Assembly (NCBI RefSeq): GCF_001469895.1
Contig: NZ_LOPY01000051.1
Coordinates: 62,001-126,000, forward strand
Length of the DNA stretch: 64,000 nucleotides
DNA from: Pseudoalteromonas sp. XI10
GTDB lineage: Bacteria > Pseudomonadota > Gammaproteobacteria > Enterobacterales > Alteromonadaceae
Direction of reading: 5' to 3'
In this document: positions 9,035 through 17,633 of the stretch, piece after piece
How the letters are laid out: every line of letters begins with the position of its first letter
How positions within the stretch are numbered: position 1 is the stretch's first letter
Program-made: the position numbers and the translations under genes
Notes under the pieces: model-generated
The model's input: the letters and a program-made list of their open reading frames with translations, nothing else
The model's database searches: none
Told to the model about the DNA's origin: nothing

Positions 9035-10126
9035 TTATCGATTTTGGGCCAATGCTAAATAACTTTCAGCGACTTTTGTTGATGGTATTTTTGATAGTAT
9101 TTCTGCATCAACAACCTCTGGCTTATCGTTTAACACAGACTCAATAGCTTGAGTTAAAGCCCCAGGGTTATTTGTAGGAACCAAATACTTGGCTAAACTA
9201 CCCGTTAAGATTTCTTTTGGTCCATGAGTACAATCGGTGCTTACAACTGGCGTACCCAGTATGAGCGCCTCAATGAGAACAGTAGGTAATCCTTCATAAT
9301 CTGAACTCAGTACCAAAGCATCAGCGCCTTTAATCCAAGCATATGGGTTTTGCTGAAAGCCTGGCAAAATAAGCCTATCTTCAATACCATGCTGGCGACC
9401 AAGTTTGGCGGCTTTATTAACTTTATTACATAATAAAACAAGCTTATGGGATGTATTTAAATTAGCAAATGCTGAAAATAAAACATCATGTCTTTTTTGT
9501 TTTGCTAAACGACCAACGTGAATAATGTAAGGCTCACTTGGCAATCCTAACTCAGCTTCACTCGCTTTTTTGACTATGCTTTGAATATTGAACGGGTTAA
9601 AAATTGTTGTGATACTGCGGGGACTAATCAACTTTTGCTGTTTAATTTCACTTTCAATACCTTCAGAAACACAAATTAAATTTTGTCCTGACAAGCGCTT
9701 TTTACTTTTCAGTAAATAATAATAAGCAAATGGTCCAAGTTTCTTTTGTCTATTTAACTCAGCCGTAATTGAGTTATGAATGACATAGAAAACATGTTTA
9801 ATAGAACTACAAATTAGCAAATTATTACTACGATCTAAATTTGATAGAACGAGATCAAATTCCCCGTTTTTAGATTGGTATTGTGCAAACCAGTTTTCGA
9901 TATGTTGTACGCTTTTCTTTAGTTGCCAGAATCTATCAACTTTTTTTGCCTTATGGTCAAACAAACATTCAACATGCAGCTGTGATGGTAAGGTATATTC
10001 AATCGAGTTCGCTAAACTAAGAATGACAACTTCATGTTGTTGAGCCAGAAGCTCGCCAGCCAGCGTCAGCATCACTTTCTCAGCCCCACCGCCAACCAAA
10101 GAATCAATAACTATGGCAACCTTCAT
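9035..10126 (-). CDS. GT4-like glycosyltransferase
   Basis: A 363-residue GT-B glycosyltransferase resembling families 4/1. It opens with a glycine-rich acceptor loop (IDSLVGGGAEKVMLTLAGEL) and has the C-terminal donor motif SDYEGLPTVLIEALILGTPVV, in which the two glutamates form the E-x7-E pair. It overlaps the 357-residue neighbour upstream by four bases, so the two are translationally coupled. The position between kdkA and wzi/hldE suggests addition of a core or surface sugar. Neither sugar nor acceptor can be read from the sequence. Confidence 0.85.
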   Translation of the reverse strand: MKVAIVIDSLVGGGAEKVMLTLAGELLAQQHEVVILSLANSIEYTLPSQLHVECLFDHKAKKVDRFWQLKKSVQHIENWFAQYQSKNGEFDLVLSNLDRSNNLLICSSIKHVFYVIHNSITAELNRQKKLGPFAYYYLLKSKKRLSGQNLICVSEGIESEIKQQKLISPRSITTIFNPFNIQSIVKKASEAELGLPSEPYIIHVGRLAKQKRHDVLFSAFANLNTSHKLVLLCNKVNKAAKLGRQHGIEDRLILPGFQQNPYAWIKGADALVLSSDYEGLPTVLIEALILGTPVVSTDCTHGPKEILTGSLAKYLVPTNNPGALTQAIESVLNDKPEVVDAEILSKIPSTKVAESYLALAQNR

Positions 10127-11196
10127 TTAGAAATCCCAAACAATAACTCAGACACGCCTTGCAGCATTTCTTTCTTGGCATTATGCGGTTTTATTTTCGC
10201 CAAAACGTTTTTAGTTGCTTGATAAGTTGCTGGTTCCAGTAATCGTTTAACAGCGTCACTTAAACTGTCTAACGTTGGGTCAGCGGCTAAAGTTAAGTTA
10301 CTGTCCACACAGTTTTGCAAACGTTTCGGTTGGTCCTTGGAAATTGCTGCAGCAACAGTGGGGACTTTGAGTGAAATAGCTTGTAATAAACTGTCCCCCG
10401 CTGATAACACTGCAAAATTAGCATGTGCTAATACACCAACAAATTTACTTGCATGTAAACTTTTTAAGATGATCAGGGTATCATCTTTAGGTAGATCGTT
10501 TGGGTAGTTAGAACCAAAAACAACGATACCTTTCAAACCTGTTTCAGCAGCTATTTTCTTGGCTGCTTGATAAAAAATATCAGCAAATAGCTGTGTTTTT
10601 TCACCGTGCCCACCTGATCCAGCATTTACTAAAAAATAACCTTCATTAGTAAGGTTAAATTGAGCTAACAATTGATACGTGTCAGTACTTGATGACTGCG
10701 AGAAAAAAGGACCCACATTTACCGGAGGTGACAAAGGAAAGAGCTTAAGCTTTAATCGCTCACTGAAGCTTATTTTTTCAATACAATAATCAGGTTGCGC
10801 AACCCAATGTTTATCTATTAAATTTAAACGATTTAGCTTTAAGCCTTTCGCTCTTTTTTTATTATGCTGTGAAATAAACACCACTTTAGCCCCTGCACGC
10901 TTTGCTGTTTTCATTTGGGCTGCTCTACCGGCACAATCAAAAACAACCAAGTTAGGCTTAAATGTTTCAATTAATTGATTAACCTTACGCGTTTCTTTTG
11001 TCGCTGATTGCTCTATGAGTGTTGTATCAAATGGGCAATCAAAAGCGTAATTTGTATGTTTATTTAATAAAAAGTGGATGTCTAAACGATCGGGAAAACA
11101 CTCATTTAAATAATGAGCAAATGATAACGAACGCATGTATTCACCTATTCCTTCAGATGATGACACGGGGATAAATAAAAGGCGTTTTTTTTCCAT
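10123..11196 (-). CDS. GT-B glycosyltransferase-like protein
   Basis: This 357-residue protein looks like a GT-B enzyme of the MurG/PseG type. The N-terminal half has IPVSSSEGIGEYMRSLSFA and LVVFDCAGRAAQ; the C-terminal half has VNAGSGGHGEK and the nucleotide-sugar pocket segment FAVLSAGDSLLQAISLKVPTV. I cannot name a family with certainty. It is the first gene of a two-gene unit with the GT4-like enzyme (4-base overlap). Codon composition looks more A+T-rich than the flanking heptose genes, as expected for a strain-variable surface-sugar segment. Function is inferred from fold landmarks and location. Confidence 0.6.
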   Translation of the reverse strand: MEKKRLLFIPVSSSEGIGEYMRSLSFAHYLNECFPDRLDIHFLLNKHTNYAFDCPFDTTLIEQSATKETRKVNQLIETFKPNLVVFDCAGRAAQMKTAKRAGAKVVFISQHNKKRAKGLKLNRLNLIDKHWVAQPDYCIEKISFSERLKLKLFPLSPPVNVGPFFSQSSSTDTYQLLAQFNLTNEGYFLVNAGSGGHGEKTQLFADIFYQAAKKIAAETGLKGIVVFGSNYPNDLPKDDTLIILKSLHASKFVGVLAHANFAVLSAGDSLLQAISLKVPTVAAAISKDQPKRLQNCVDSNLTLAADPTLDSLSDAVKRLLEPATYQATKNVLAKIKPHNAKKEMLQGVSELLFGISK

Positions 11197-11348
11197 TACA
11201 CTTTAAATTATAAAATTTGCCAGATTATACATCAAATTGAGTTCCTTTTACGATACCTAGACGAATTGCTCGTTGTGAATTATTTACTGCAATCATCATG
11301 TAGGGTTGGTAGACTTCTAGTCCCAAAAAACTAACCGAGAATTAAGCA

Positions 11349-12923
11349 TTGCCTAAAAAAACACTTTTATTACTCGCTCTTGCTAGCGCACTTAGTCTAC
11401 CTCTAGCTGCTGAACCTTGGGTTAAACCAGACGACTATGGCTTACGAGCCGACATTCAATTATTAGCGGATACAGGAGTGATTAAAGCCCCTGTAACTAC
11501 ATACCCGCTAATGTGGAATAGCTTTATTGATGAATTAAATGACACCACACTAGAGCAATTACCTAGTTTTGTTCAAGATGCTTTACTTCGAGTACAACAC
11601 AGATATAAAGCCGAAAATACCGAACAGCACAATTTCCATACTGAAGTTTTTCTATCAACAGATACATTACCAGCCACGAGTTTTGGCGCCACCAACACAC
11701 AAAAATCAGAAGCGACCGTCGCTTATAGTTATTTAGGTGAAAGTTTAGCTGGTAAACTAGCAGTTAATTATCGTTCTGATGGTCGAAAATGCTATCTAGA
11801 GGGCATGGAACAATCAGACATAGCTGAAGATCATCAAGCGCTTACTGACTGTGATGATATTACTTTTGACCATAGTTACCTTGCCTATAAAATTGGCAAC
11901 TGGGTATTTCGTGCAGGTGCAGTTGAACAATTCTGGGGACCTGGTGTTGACAACAGTTTAATTCTCACAGCGAATAGTAAACCTTTACAAGCTTTCAGCA
12001 TTAGTCGTGAAAAAGCCACCGCTTTTGAATCAGCTTGGTTGAGTTGGATTGGTCCTTGGAGCTTAACAACTCAAATGGCTAAGCTTGAATCAACCCGAGC
12101 AGTCCCTGATGCGCTACTTTGGAGTAGCCGAGTGAACTTTAGGCCAATTCAGCAACTTGAAGTTGCTCTAAGCTGGTCTGCACAATGGGGCGGGGATGGT
12201 GAACCCCAATCTATCTCTGAATTTTTTGATATGGTTACAGGTAAAAGTACTTGTCCCGATGGTTCGCAAGACTGTACTGAAGCTGAAAAGTCAAAATTAG
12301 GCAACCAACTGGCAGGTATTGATTTACGCTGGTCAGATACTCTCTATTCATACCCGTACGCTATTTATGTAAGTACGATTGGCGAAGACGCTAGTAGCTA
12401 CTTTAAACCCGCAGACAGAGCGTATTTAGCAGGTGTAGAAACAACAATTCCATTTGCAGAGCAAAATATCAAAGTAAACATTGAATACATTGATACTGTG
12501 GTTTCATGCTCTGGTGATGAATCTGTGCCTGGTGCTGAAATCTTCAATAACTGCTATTACGAGCATGGTAAATATAATTCTGGTTATCGCTACCAAGGAA
12601 GAACGATAGGCTCTACATTTGATAACGACACAGAATCCCTTGTACTTACAGTTCTTGGGCAACATAGAAATGGCAACGATTGGCAGGTTAAACTGCGCCA
12701 AGTTGATTACAACAACGACAATGTAGATCTTTACCCTAGCAACCCAGATTTAGGGCATACAATCACTAAAAATGCCATTGATAGCACACAACTAGAACTG
12801 CGCTACAGAATGTTAGCATTACAAGGAAGAATCTCTTTCGGTGCTCTGGCTGCTAAGAATAAATCAATGGAGGAATCAGACACTGAAACCTCCGCATTTA
12901 TGAAATATGAAATGAACTTTTAG
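11349..12923 (+). CDS. Wzi-like capsule assembly outer-membrane protein
   Basis: A 524-residue exported beta-barrel protein. It has a signal peptide ending near LPLAAEP and the family opening WVKPDDYGLRADIQLLADTGVIKAPVTTYPLMW (about residues 23-55, given as landmark). Further family signs are the GNWVFRAGAVEQFWGPG turn, and it ends in MKYEMNF with a terminal aromatic residue typical of barrels. Wzi anchors capsule at the cell surface in E. coli. No capsule export genes lie in the window, so here it may act on an O-antigen-like or exopolysaccharide. The start is TTG at 11349, which just precedes the signal peptide. Confidence 0.8.
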   Translation: MPKKTLLLLALASALSLPLAAEPWVKPDDYGLRADIQLLADTGVIKAPVTTYPLMWNSFIDELNDTTLEQLPSFVQDALLRVQHRYKAENTEQHNFHTEVFLSTDTLPATSFGATNTQKSEATVAYSYLGESLAGKLAVNYRSDGRKCYLEGMEQSDIAEDHQALTDCDDITFDHSYLAYKIGNWVFRAGAVEQFWGPGVDNSLILTANSKPLQAFSISREKATAFESAWLSWIGPWSLTTQMAKLESTRAVPDALLWSSRVNFRPIQQLEVALSWSAQWGGDGEPQSISEFFDMVTGKSTCPDGSQDCTEAEKSKLGNQLAGIDLRWSDTLYSYPYAIYVSTIGEDASSYFKPADRAYLAGVETTIPFAEQNIKVNIEYIDTVVSCSGDESVPGAEIFNNCYYEHGKYNSGYRYQGRTIGSTFDNDTESLVLTVLGQHRNGNDWQVKLRQVDYNNDNVDLYPSNPDLGHTITKNAIDSTQLELRYRMLALQGRISFGALAAKNKSMEESDTETSAFMKYEMNF

Positions 12924-12925
12924 AA

Positions 12926-12957
12926 TCAAAAAAGCCAACACATGTTGGCTTTTTTAT
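12926..12957. terminator. bidirectional terminator between wzi-like gene and hldE
   Basis: AAAAAAGCCAACA at 12928-12940 pairs with TGTTGGCTTTTTT at 12943-12955 across a 2-base centre. It has A and T runs on both sides, so it can end both convergent transcripts. Confidence 0.85.
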
Positions 12958-14396
12958 TAACTTTTGATTTTGCTAATTACGTTTGATGTTGAGCAACCAT
13001 TAAGAAACTCAAGCACTTCGACTTTTCCGCCATGGCGTAATACATGATCGGCACCGGCAATTTGGTCAACGGTGTAATCGCCGCCTTTTACTAGTACATC
13101 AGGGCTAATTTGCTCAATAAGCTTAGCTGGCGTGTCATTTTCTTCAATGCTGCCAAATGGAATAACCCAATCAACTGACGCAAGCGCACTTAATACCATG
13201 GCACGTTCATCCAGTGGGTTAATTGGTCTTTCTGGGCCTTTTAAACGAGAGATTGATTCATCATTATTTAAGCCAACAACCAGCCTGTCACCTCGTGCTT
13301 TTGCTTGAGCAAGGTAGCGCACATGGCCTGCGTGAAGAATATCAAAGCAGCCATTAGTGAACACTATTTTTTCACCATTTTGTTTAGCAAACTCAATGTG
13401 CTGAAGCACATCTTCAAACGGCGTTTGGTAATGCTCGCCAGTTTGCTGCAAATATTGACCAAGCTTACGGCTCAACTCTTCTGGTGACACGGTTGCGGCA
13501 CCCAGTTTACTCACCGCAATTCCGGCAGCAAGATTGGCAATTTCAACCGCATCTTTTGCAGCCATACCCGCACCAAGCATCACGGCCAATGTTGCAATTA
13601 CAGTATCACCTGCACCAGTAACATCGCTGACTTCAAGCTGTTGGGCTGCAAAATCATGTTTTTCTGCTTGGCTAATTAACGACATGCCCTGCTCTGAGCG
13701 AGTTAACAACATAGCAGCGATGCCTGCTTCAGTGATTAGATCACGAGCGCTTTGGGTTAAGCTTTGCTCAGAGTCAGTTTTACCACCAGCAAGTTTAAAT
13801 TCGTTTAAGTTAGGTGTTATATAATCAGCGCCACGGTATAAGCTTAAATCAGATGATTTAGGATCAATAAGAACCGTTTTACCCGCTTTCTTTGCAACCT
13901 GAACCATTTGTTGAATTAAGCTCAGTGAGCCTTTGTTGTAATCAGAAAACAACACAAAATCATAGTCATCTAAAACCAGCTCTAAACGGTTTAATAACAA
14001 TTGACTGTGTTGCTCAGTAAAGCTCTCTTCAAGGTCTAAACGAACAACTTGCTGATGACGGCTGATTACTCGCATTTTAGAAATAGTCGGTAAATCGCAA
14101 ACACTCACTAGTTGCGAGTCAATTTTCTCTGAACTTAAAATTGTTTCGAGGATTTGCCCGCTTTCGTCTTCACCAACTAAGCCTAGTAGGCCCACTTTAC
14201 CATCTAAACGAGCAATATTTTTTGCGACGTTTGCAGCACCACCGGCTTTGTCTTCAAACTTACTGACTTTTACAACAGGGACTGGGGCTTCAGGCGAAAT
14301 ACGCCCTGAATCGCCATGCCAATATCTATCTAGCATGACATCACCAACGACCAAAATACGTGCCTTTGAAAGGTTTTTTAGTAACGCTAAATCCAT
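12957..14396 (-). CDS. hldE: bifunctional heptose-7-phosphate kinase / heptose-1-phosphate adenylyltransferase
   Basis: HldE catalyses two steps of ADP-heptose synthesis. The N-terminal PfkB-type kinase (about 1-320) shows [28 protein letters not shown] and the anion-hole motif [10 protein letters not shown]. The C-terminal nucleotidyltransferase (about 345-479) has [17 protein letters not shown] with the H-x-G-H motif. An in-frame ATG 15 codons upstream exists, but the ATG at 14394-14396 overlaps the gmhA stop (TAATG) and gives 479 residues, near the 477 of E. coli. So gmhA-hldE are translationally coupled. Confidence 0.96.
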   Translation of the reverse strand: MDLALLKNLSKARILVVGDVMLDRYWHGDSGRISPEAPVPVVKVSKFEDKAGGAANVAKNIARLDGKVGLLGLVGEDESGQILETILSSEKIDSQLVSVCDLPTISKMRVISRHQQVVRLDLEESFTEQHSQLLLNRLELVLDDYDFVLFSDYNKGSLSLIQQMVQVAKKAGKTVLIDPKSSDLSLYRGADYITPNLNEFKLAGGKTDSEQSLTQSARDLITEAGIAAMLLTRSEQGMSLISQAEKHDFAAQQLEVSDVTGAGDTVIATLAVMLGAGMAAKDAVEIANLAAGIAVSKLGAATVSPEELSRKLGQYLQQTGEHYQTPFEDVLQHIEFAKQNGEKIVFTNGCFDILHAGHVRYLAQAKARGDRLVVGLNNDESISRLKGPERPINPLDERAMVLSALASVDWVIPFGSIEENDTPAKLIEQISPDVLVKGGDYTVDQIAGADHVLRHGGKVEVLEFLNGCSTSNVISKIKS

Positions 14397-14986
14397 TACT
14401 TTTGCTCCGCTACAACCATATCGATGGCTTCGCATAGCCAATGTCCGATGAACATATGCGCCTCTTGGATACGCGCTGTTTCATCATTTTTAATGATAAT
14501 AGGTAACTTAGCGATATCTTTTACTTTACCGCCATCTCGGCCTGTTAATGCGACTGTAAAGGCGCCAATTTCATTTGCTGCAGCCAGTGCGAGGTTGATG
14601 TTAGGGCTAGTACCAGAGGTGGTTAAGCCAATCACTAAATCTTCAGGTTTACATAACGCCTGCACTTGGCGCTCAAAAACAGTATCAAAATGATAGTCGT
14701 TACTGTGAGCGGTTAAAATTGAAGTATCTGTTGTCAATGCGATAGAAGCAAGTGGACCGCGCTCCAATTTGTAACGTACGACAAACTCAGCAGCTAAATG
14801 CTGTGCATCAGCCGCACTACCGCCATTACCAAACCAAATTACCTTACCACCAGCTTGTAAAGCGCTGTGACATACTTCAAGTAATTGCATCACTTCTGGG
14901 TGATATGTATCCATCGTTTCAAATAACATTTGATGGCGGTTCAAACTTTCTAAGTAGCTTGCTGCTACAGAATCTAATTCAGGCAT
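14396..14986 (-). CDS. gmhA: phosphoheptose isomerase
   Basis: GmhA isomerises sedoheptulose 7-phosphate to D-glycero-D-manno-heptose 7-phosphate, the first step of core heptose synthesis. The SIS domain has [43 protein letters not shown] and TGRDGGKV. DiaA is a close relative, but coupling to hldE supports the heptose role. I chose the ATG at 14986 over the one at 15007 because GAGG lies about seven bases before it and [14 protein letters not shown] is the natural family start; the product is 196 residues. About 190 bases separate it from the divergent waaA. Confidence 0.92.
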   Translation of the reverse strand: MPELDSVAASYLESLNRHQMLFETMDTYHPEVMQLLEVCHSALQAGGKVIWFGNGGSAADAQHLAAEFVVRYKLERGPLASIALTTDTSILTAHSNDYHFDTVFERQVQALCKPEDLVIGLTTSGTSPNINLALAAANEIGAFTVALTGRDGGKVKDIAKLPIIIKNDETARIQEAHMFIGHWLCEAIDMVVAEQK

Positions 14987-15174
14987 GAATATCCCTCTTT
15001 GGAACAAACTTTGGCAGGAGTAATAATGTTATTATTCCACAGATTTATTTCTTTGTGTTCAGTTTATCGTACTTTTATGAATATCGACTGGATAATTACA
15101 GTTATATGTAGACTAACTATTGGCAACAGCTCGATTAGCGTTAAACTACCCTAAAACTCTATATATTAAAAATT

Positions 15175-16434
15175 ATGGCGCGCATTTTATACTCTTTACT
15201 TTTATACCTACTAAGCCCACTGGTTGTTTTTTACCTTTATGTTTTACGTGGCAAAAAGAATAAGGGTTACCGTGAGCATTTTGCTGAGCGCTTTGGCTTT
15301 TCTAACTTATCGCATCACGATGTTGTTTTTCATTGTGCCTCTGTAGGGGAAGTGTTAGCAGCAACGCCGCTTATTAAGGCCGTTCAATCAGAAAACCCTG
15401 CACTTACTATTTTAGTAACCTGTAATACCCCAACGGGTCGCGAACAGATAAAAAATAACTTTAAAGATGCGGTTAGCTGCTGTTATTTACCGATTGATTT
15501 TTTCTTCGCTACCAATCGATTTTTAAAACGAATCCAGCCAAAGGTACTGTGTATTTTAGAAACTGAGCTTTGGCCAAACCTTATGGCGCAAAGCAACAAC
15601 ACCGGCACAAAAGTACTTGTTTTAAATGCCCGACTTTCAGCTAAATCACAACAAGGCTACCAAAAGGTAATGCCTTTAACTAAAGTGATAATGCAATCAA
15701 TTAGCGACCTTGCTAGTCATAATCAAGATGATGCCAAGCGTTTTATTGAACTTGGCTTAATGCCTGAAAAGGCACGCGTATTTGGCTCAATTAAATTTGA
15801 TATCACGCCTACAGAAGAGCAATTAAATAAAGTCGCAGCACTTAAAAACCAATATAACAACGAGCGCTTTATCTGGGTTGCAGGCTCTACTCACCCTATT
15901 GAACACGAGCTTATTTTAACTGCTCATGAAAAGCTGTTAAAAGCGTTACCTAACGCTCTTTTGATTATTGCTCCACGTCACCCAGAGCAATTTGACAAAG
16001 TCGCTGAAGTTTTAAAAAGCTCAAATTTGAGCTTTAGTCGTCGCAGTGAAGATAACTATAACAACCAACAAGTTGTGTTAGCTGATACGTTAGGTGAGTT
16101 ACAATGCTTATATGGTGTGGCAAACATCAGCTATGTTGGCGGTAGTTTAATCGAGCGAGGCGGCCATAACCCGTTAGAGTCAGCAGCGTTTTCTGTTGGC
16201 GTATTAGCAGGTCCTCATACCTATAACTTTGACCACATTTACCCTGAGCTGATTAGTGCTCAAGGAGCTAAAACCGTTACCGATGAGAATCACCTTGCTG
16301 ACACACTTATCGCTTTGAGCACTGATGTACAAGAGACGATTAAGCTCGGTCAACAAGCTGCGAAATGCGTTGCTAACAATCAAGGCGCCATCAGTAAAAC
16401 GGTTAATTTAATTGAGCATTACTTAGAAAAGTAA
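15175..16434 (+). CDS. waaA: 3-deoxy-D-manno-octulosonic acid transferase
   Basis: WaaA (KdtA, GT30) transfers Kdo from CMP-Kdo to lipid IVA at the cytoplasmic face of the inner membrane. The 419 residues start with a membrane anchor (ILYSLLLYLLSPLVVFYLYV), then FHCASVGEVLAATPLI, LETELWPNL, VAGSTHPIEHE and the donor-site block SYVGGSLIERGGHNPLESAAF. Together with KdkA in the same window it suggests a phosphorylated mono-Kdo core, although whether WaaA is mono- or bifunctional cannot be read directly. The ribosome-binding site before the ATG is weak. It is divergent from gmhA-hldE. Confidence 0.95.
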   Translation: MARILYSLLLYLLSPLVVFYLYVLRGKKNKGYREHFAERFGFSNLSHHDVVFHCASVGEVLAATPLIKAVQSENPALTILVTCNTPTGREQIKNNFKDAVSCCYLPIDFFFATNRFLKRIQPKVLCILETELWPNLMAQSNNTGTKVLVLNARLSAKSQQGYQKVMPLTKVIMQSISDLASHNQDDAKRFIELGLMPEKARVFGSIKFDITPTEEQLNKVAALKNQYNNERFIWVAGSTHPIEHELILTAHEKLLKALPNALLIIAPRHPEQFDKVAEVLKSSNLSFSRRSEDNYNNQQVVLADTLGELQCLYGVANISYVGGSLIERGGHNPLESAAFSVGVLAGPHTYNFDHIYPELISAQGAKTVTDENHLADTLIALSTDVQETIKLGQQAAKCVANNQGAISKTVNLIEHYLEK

Positions 16435-16466
16435 GATAGATAAGTAAAATAGAATAGAGAAATAAT

Positions 16467-17027
16467 GTGACTTCAAAGCAAGCGATGAATCGCCCAGAAA
16501 TACAAATGCGCGAATGGGTATCAAGCGTAATCGTAAAATACAATTTCTGCCCGTTTGCCCGTAAAGAAGTTGAAAGCAATTGCATTCATTATCAAATCAG
16601 TCAGTCTACTACTCTTGATGATGCAGTAATGGATATGCTTGAGCAATGTAGCGCGTTAGACCAACAAGCAGAGCGCGAAACCACTTTGTTAATGTTTGAG
16701 CAAGGCTTTAAGGATTTTGAAGAGTTCTTAGATTTAGTCGATTTAGCCAATGCGCTTTTAGCTGCGCAAGGCTATGAAGGTAAGTATCAAATAGCCAACT
16801 TTCATCCTGACTATGTGTTTGCTGATAGCGATGACAGCGATGCTGCAAACTATACGAATCGTGCACCTTACCCAACACTGCATTTGATCCGTGAAGCCAG
16901 CATGAGTGAAGCGTTAGAAAGCTACGATGAACCTGAATCGATCCCAGAGCACAACATTAAACTAGCTAGACGCAAAGGCATCGACTTTTGGCAGCAGCTG
17001 CTGCAAAACTGCATCGATAAGTGCTAA
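16467..17027 (+). CDS. DUF1415 family protein
   Basis: A 186-residue soluble protein of the DUF1415 family, whose function is unknown. Family signs are the opening MREWVSSVIVKYNFCPFA with a conserved cysteine, EVESNCIHY, NFHPDYVFAD and the arginine-bearing NRAPYPTLHLIREAS. The frame opens with GTG at 16467, preceded by a GAGA element; an ATG six codons on (16485) is an alternative start. It begins 32 bases after waaA on the same strand and may be cotranscribed. A hairpin terminator follows. Confidence 0.85.
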   Translation: MTSKQAMNRPEIQMREWVSSVIVKYNFCPFARKEVESNCIHYQISQSTTLDDAVMDMLEQCSALDQQAERETTLLMFEQGFKDFEEFLDLVDLANALLAAQGYEGKYQIANFHPDYVFADSDDSDAANYTNRAPYPTLHLIREASMSEALESYDEPESIPEHNIKLARRKGIDFWQQLLQNCIDKC

Positions 17028-17047
17028 CACCTGCCGGCGTTCAATAG

Positions 17048-17080
17048 ATAAAAAGCCAGCAATGCTGGCTTTTTATTTTT
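17048..17080. terminator. bidirectional terminator between DUF1415 gene and ydbL
   Basis: AAAAAGCCAGC at 17050-17060 pairs with GCTGGCTTTTT at 17064-17074 across a 3-base loop, followed by a long T-rich tract. It lies between convergent genes. Confidence 0.85.
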
Positions 17081-17102
17081 TATAGCTATTAAATTTAGTG
17101 AG

Positions 17103-17438
17103 TTATTTTTTTACCCACTCACCGTTCACTTCAATGTAGTGACCCGGCTTAGTTTTTTCGATAGTTTTAGCAGCTGCAAGGGCTTCAACTTGCGCTAACG
17201 AAAGGTTATTCTTTTTCGCAAGTTTTAAATATTGCTCTTTACGCTTTGCATTAATTTCATCAACGACCGCTTTTGCTTCGCTATTATTAACCACTAAACC
17301 TAAATAGCCTGAGCTGTCTTCACCTACTAAGCCTTGGCTCTTTGCATCATCAAGGCTGATAGCCCAAGCAGAGAAGGATAAACAAACAGCACTGATCAAG
17401 GTGATCACATTTAGTTTTTTAAGTTGTAATTTACGCAT
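17103..17438 (-). CDS. ydbL: YdbL family DUF1318 protein
   Basis: A 111-residue exported protein. It has a signal peptide (LNVITLISAVCLSFSAWA) and the DUF1318 landmarks LDDAKSQGLVGEDSSGYLG, NSEAKAVVDEINAKRKEQY and VEALAAAKTIEKTKPG. In E. coli, YdbL is a periplasmic partner of YdbH-YnbE that keeps the lipoprotein YnbE from forming wrong multimers. The gene order ydbH-ynbE-ydbL is kept here, with only nine bases between ynbE and ydbL, so one operon is very likely. Confidence 0.9.
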   Translation of the reverse strand: MRKLQLKKLNVITLISAVCLSFSAWAISLDDAKSQGLVGEDSSGYLGLVVNNSEAKAVVDEINAKRKEQYLKLAKKNNLSLAQVEALAAAKTIEKTKPGHYIEVNGEWVKK

Positions 17439-17447
17439 GTGTGCTCC

Positions 17448-17633
17448 TTAGAATAATTCGCTGTCATCACTGAATAAGGTATCAAGTTCTTTATCCACTT
17501 TTACGCGGATCTCATGGTCAACTTTTACATTTAAGTTGATTGTAATCGGCTCTTTTGCTGCCACCTCAACACGGTGGGTACAGGCACTCAGCATGCCTAC
17601 TGCCGTCAGCATTACTAACCATTTAGCCATCAT
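17448..17633 (-). CDS. ynbE: YnbE-like outer-membrane lipoprotein
   Basis: A 61-residue lipoprotein: a short signal peptide, lipobox LSAC, then EPITINLNVKVDHEIRVKVD, the hallmark of YnbE. In E. coli, YnbE stacks in the periplasm as a beta-strand extension that links YdbH to the outer membrane. The frame is open further upstream (to 17684), but the ATG at 17631-17633, or the next codon at 17630, matches the E. coli length, sits behind AAGGAAG, and overlaps the last 11 bases of ydbH. Confidence 0.88.
   Translation of the reverse strand: MMAKWLVMLTAVGMLSACTHRVEVAAKEPITINLNVKVDHEIRVKVDKELDTLFSDDSELF

Noticed and set aside
15008..15174. Imperfect inverted repeat GGAGTAATAA/TTATTATTCC near 15016-15038
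   Set aside because: A+T-rich, with a mismatch, in a divergent promoter region; such pairs are expected by chance here.
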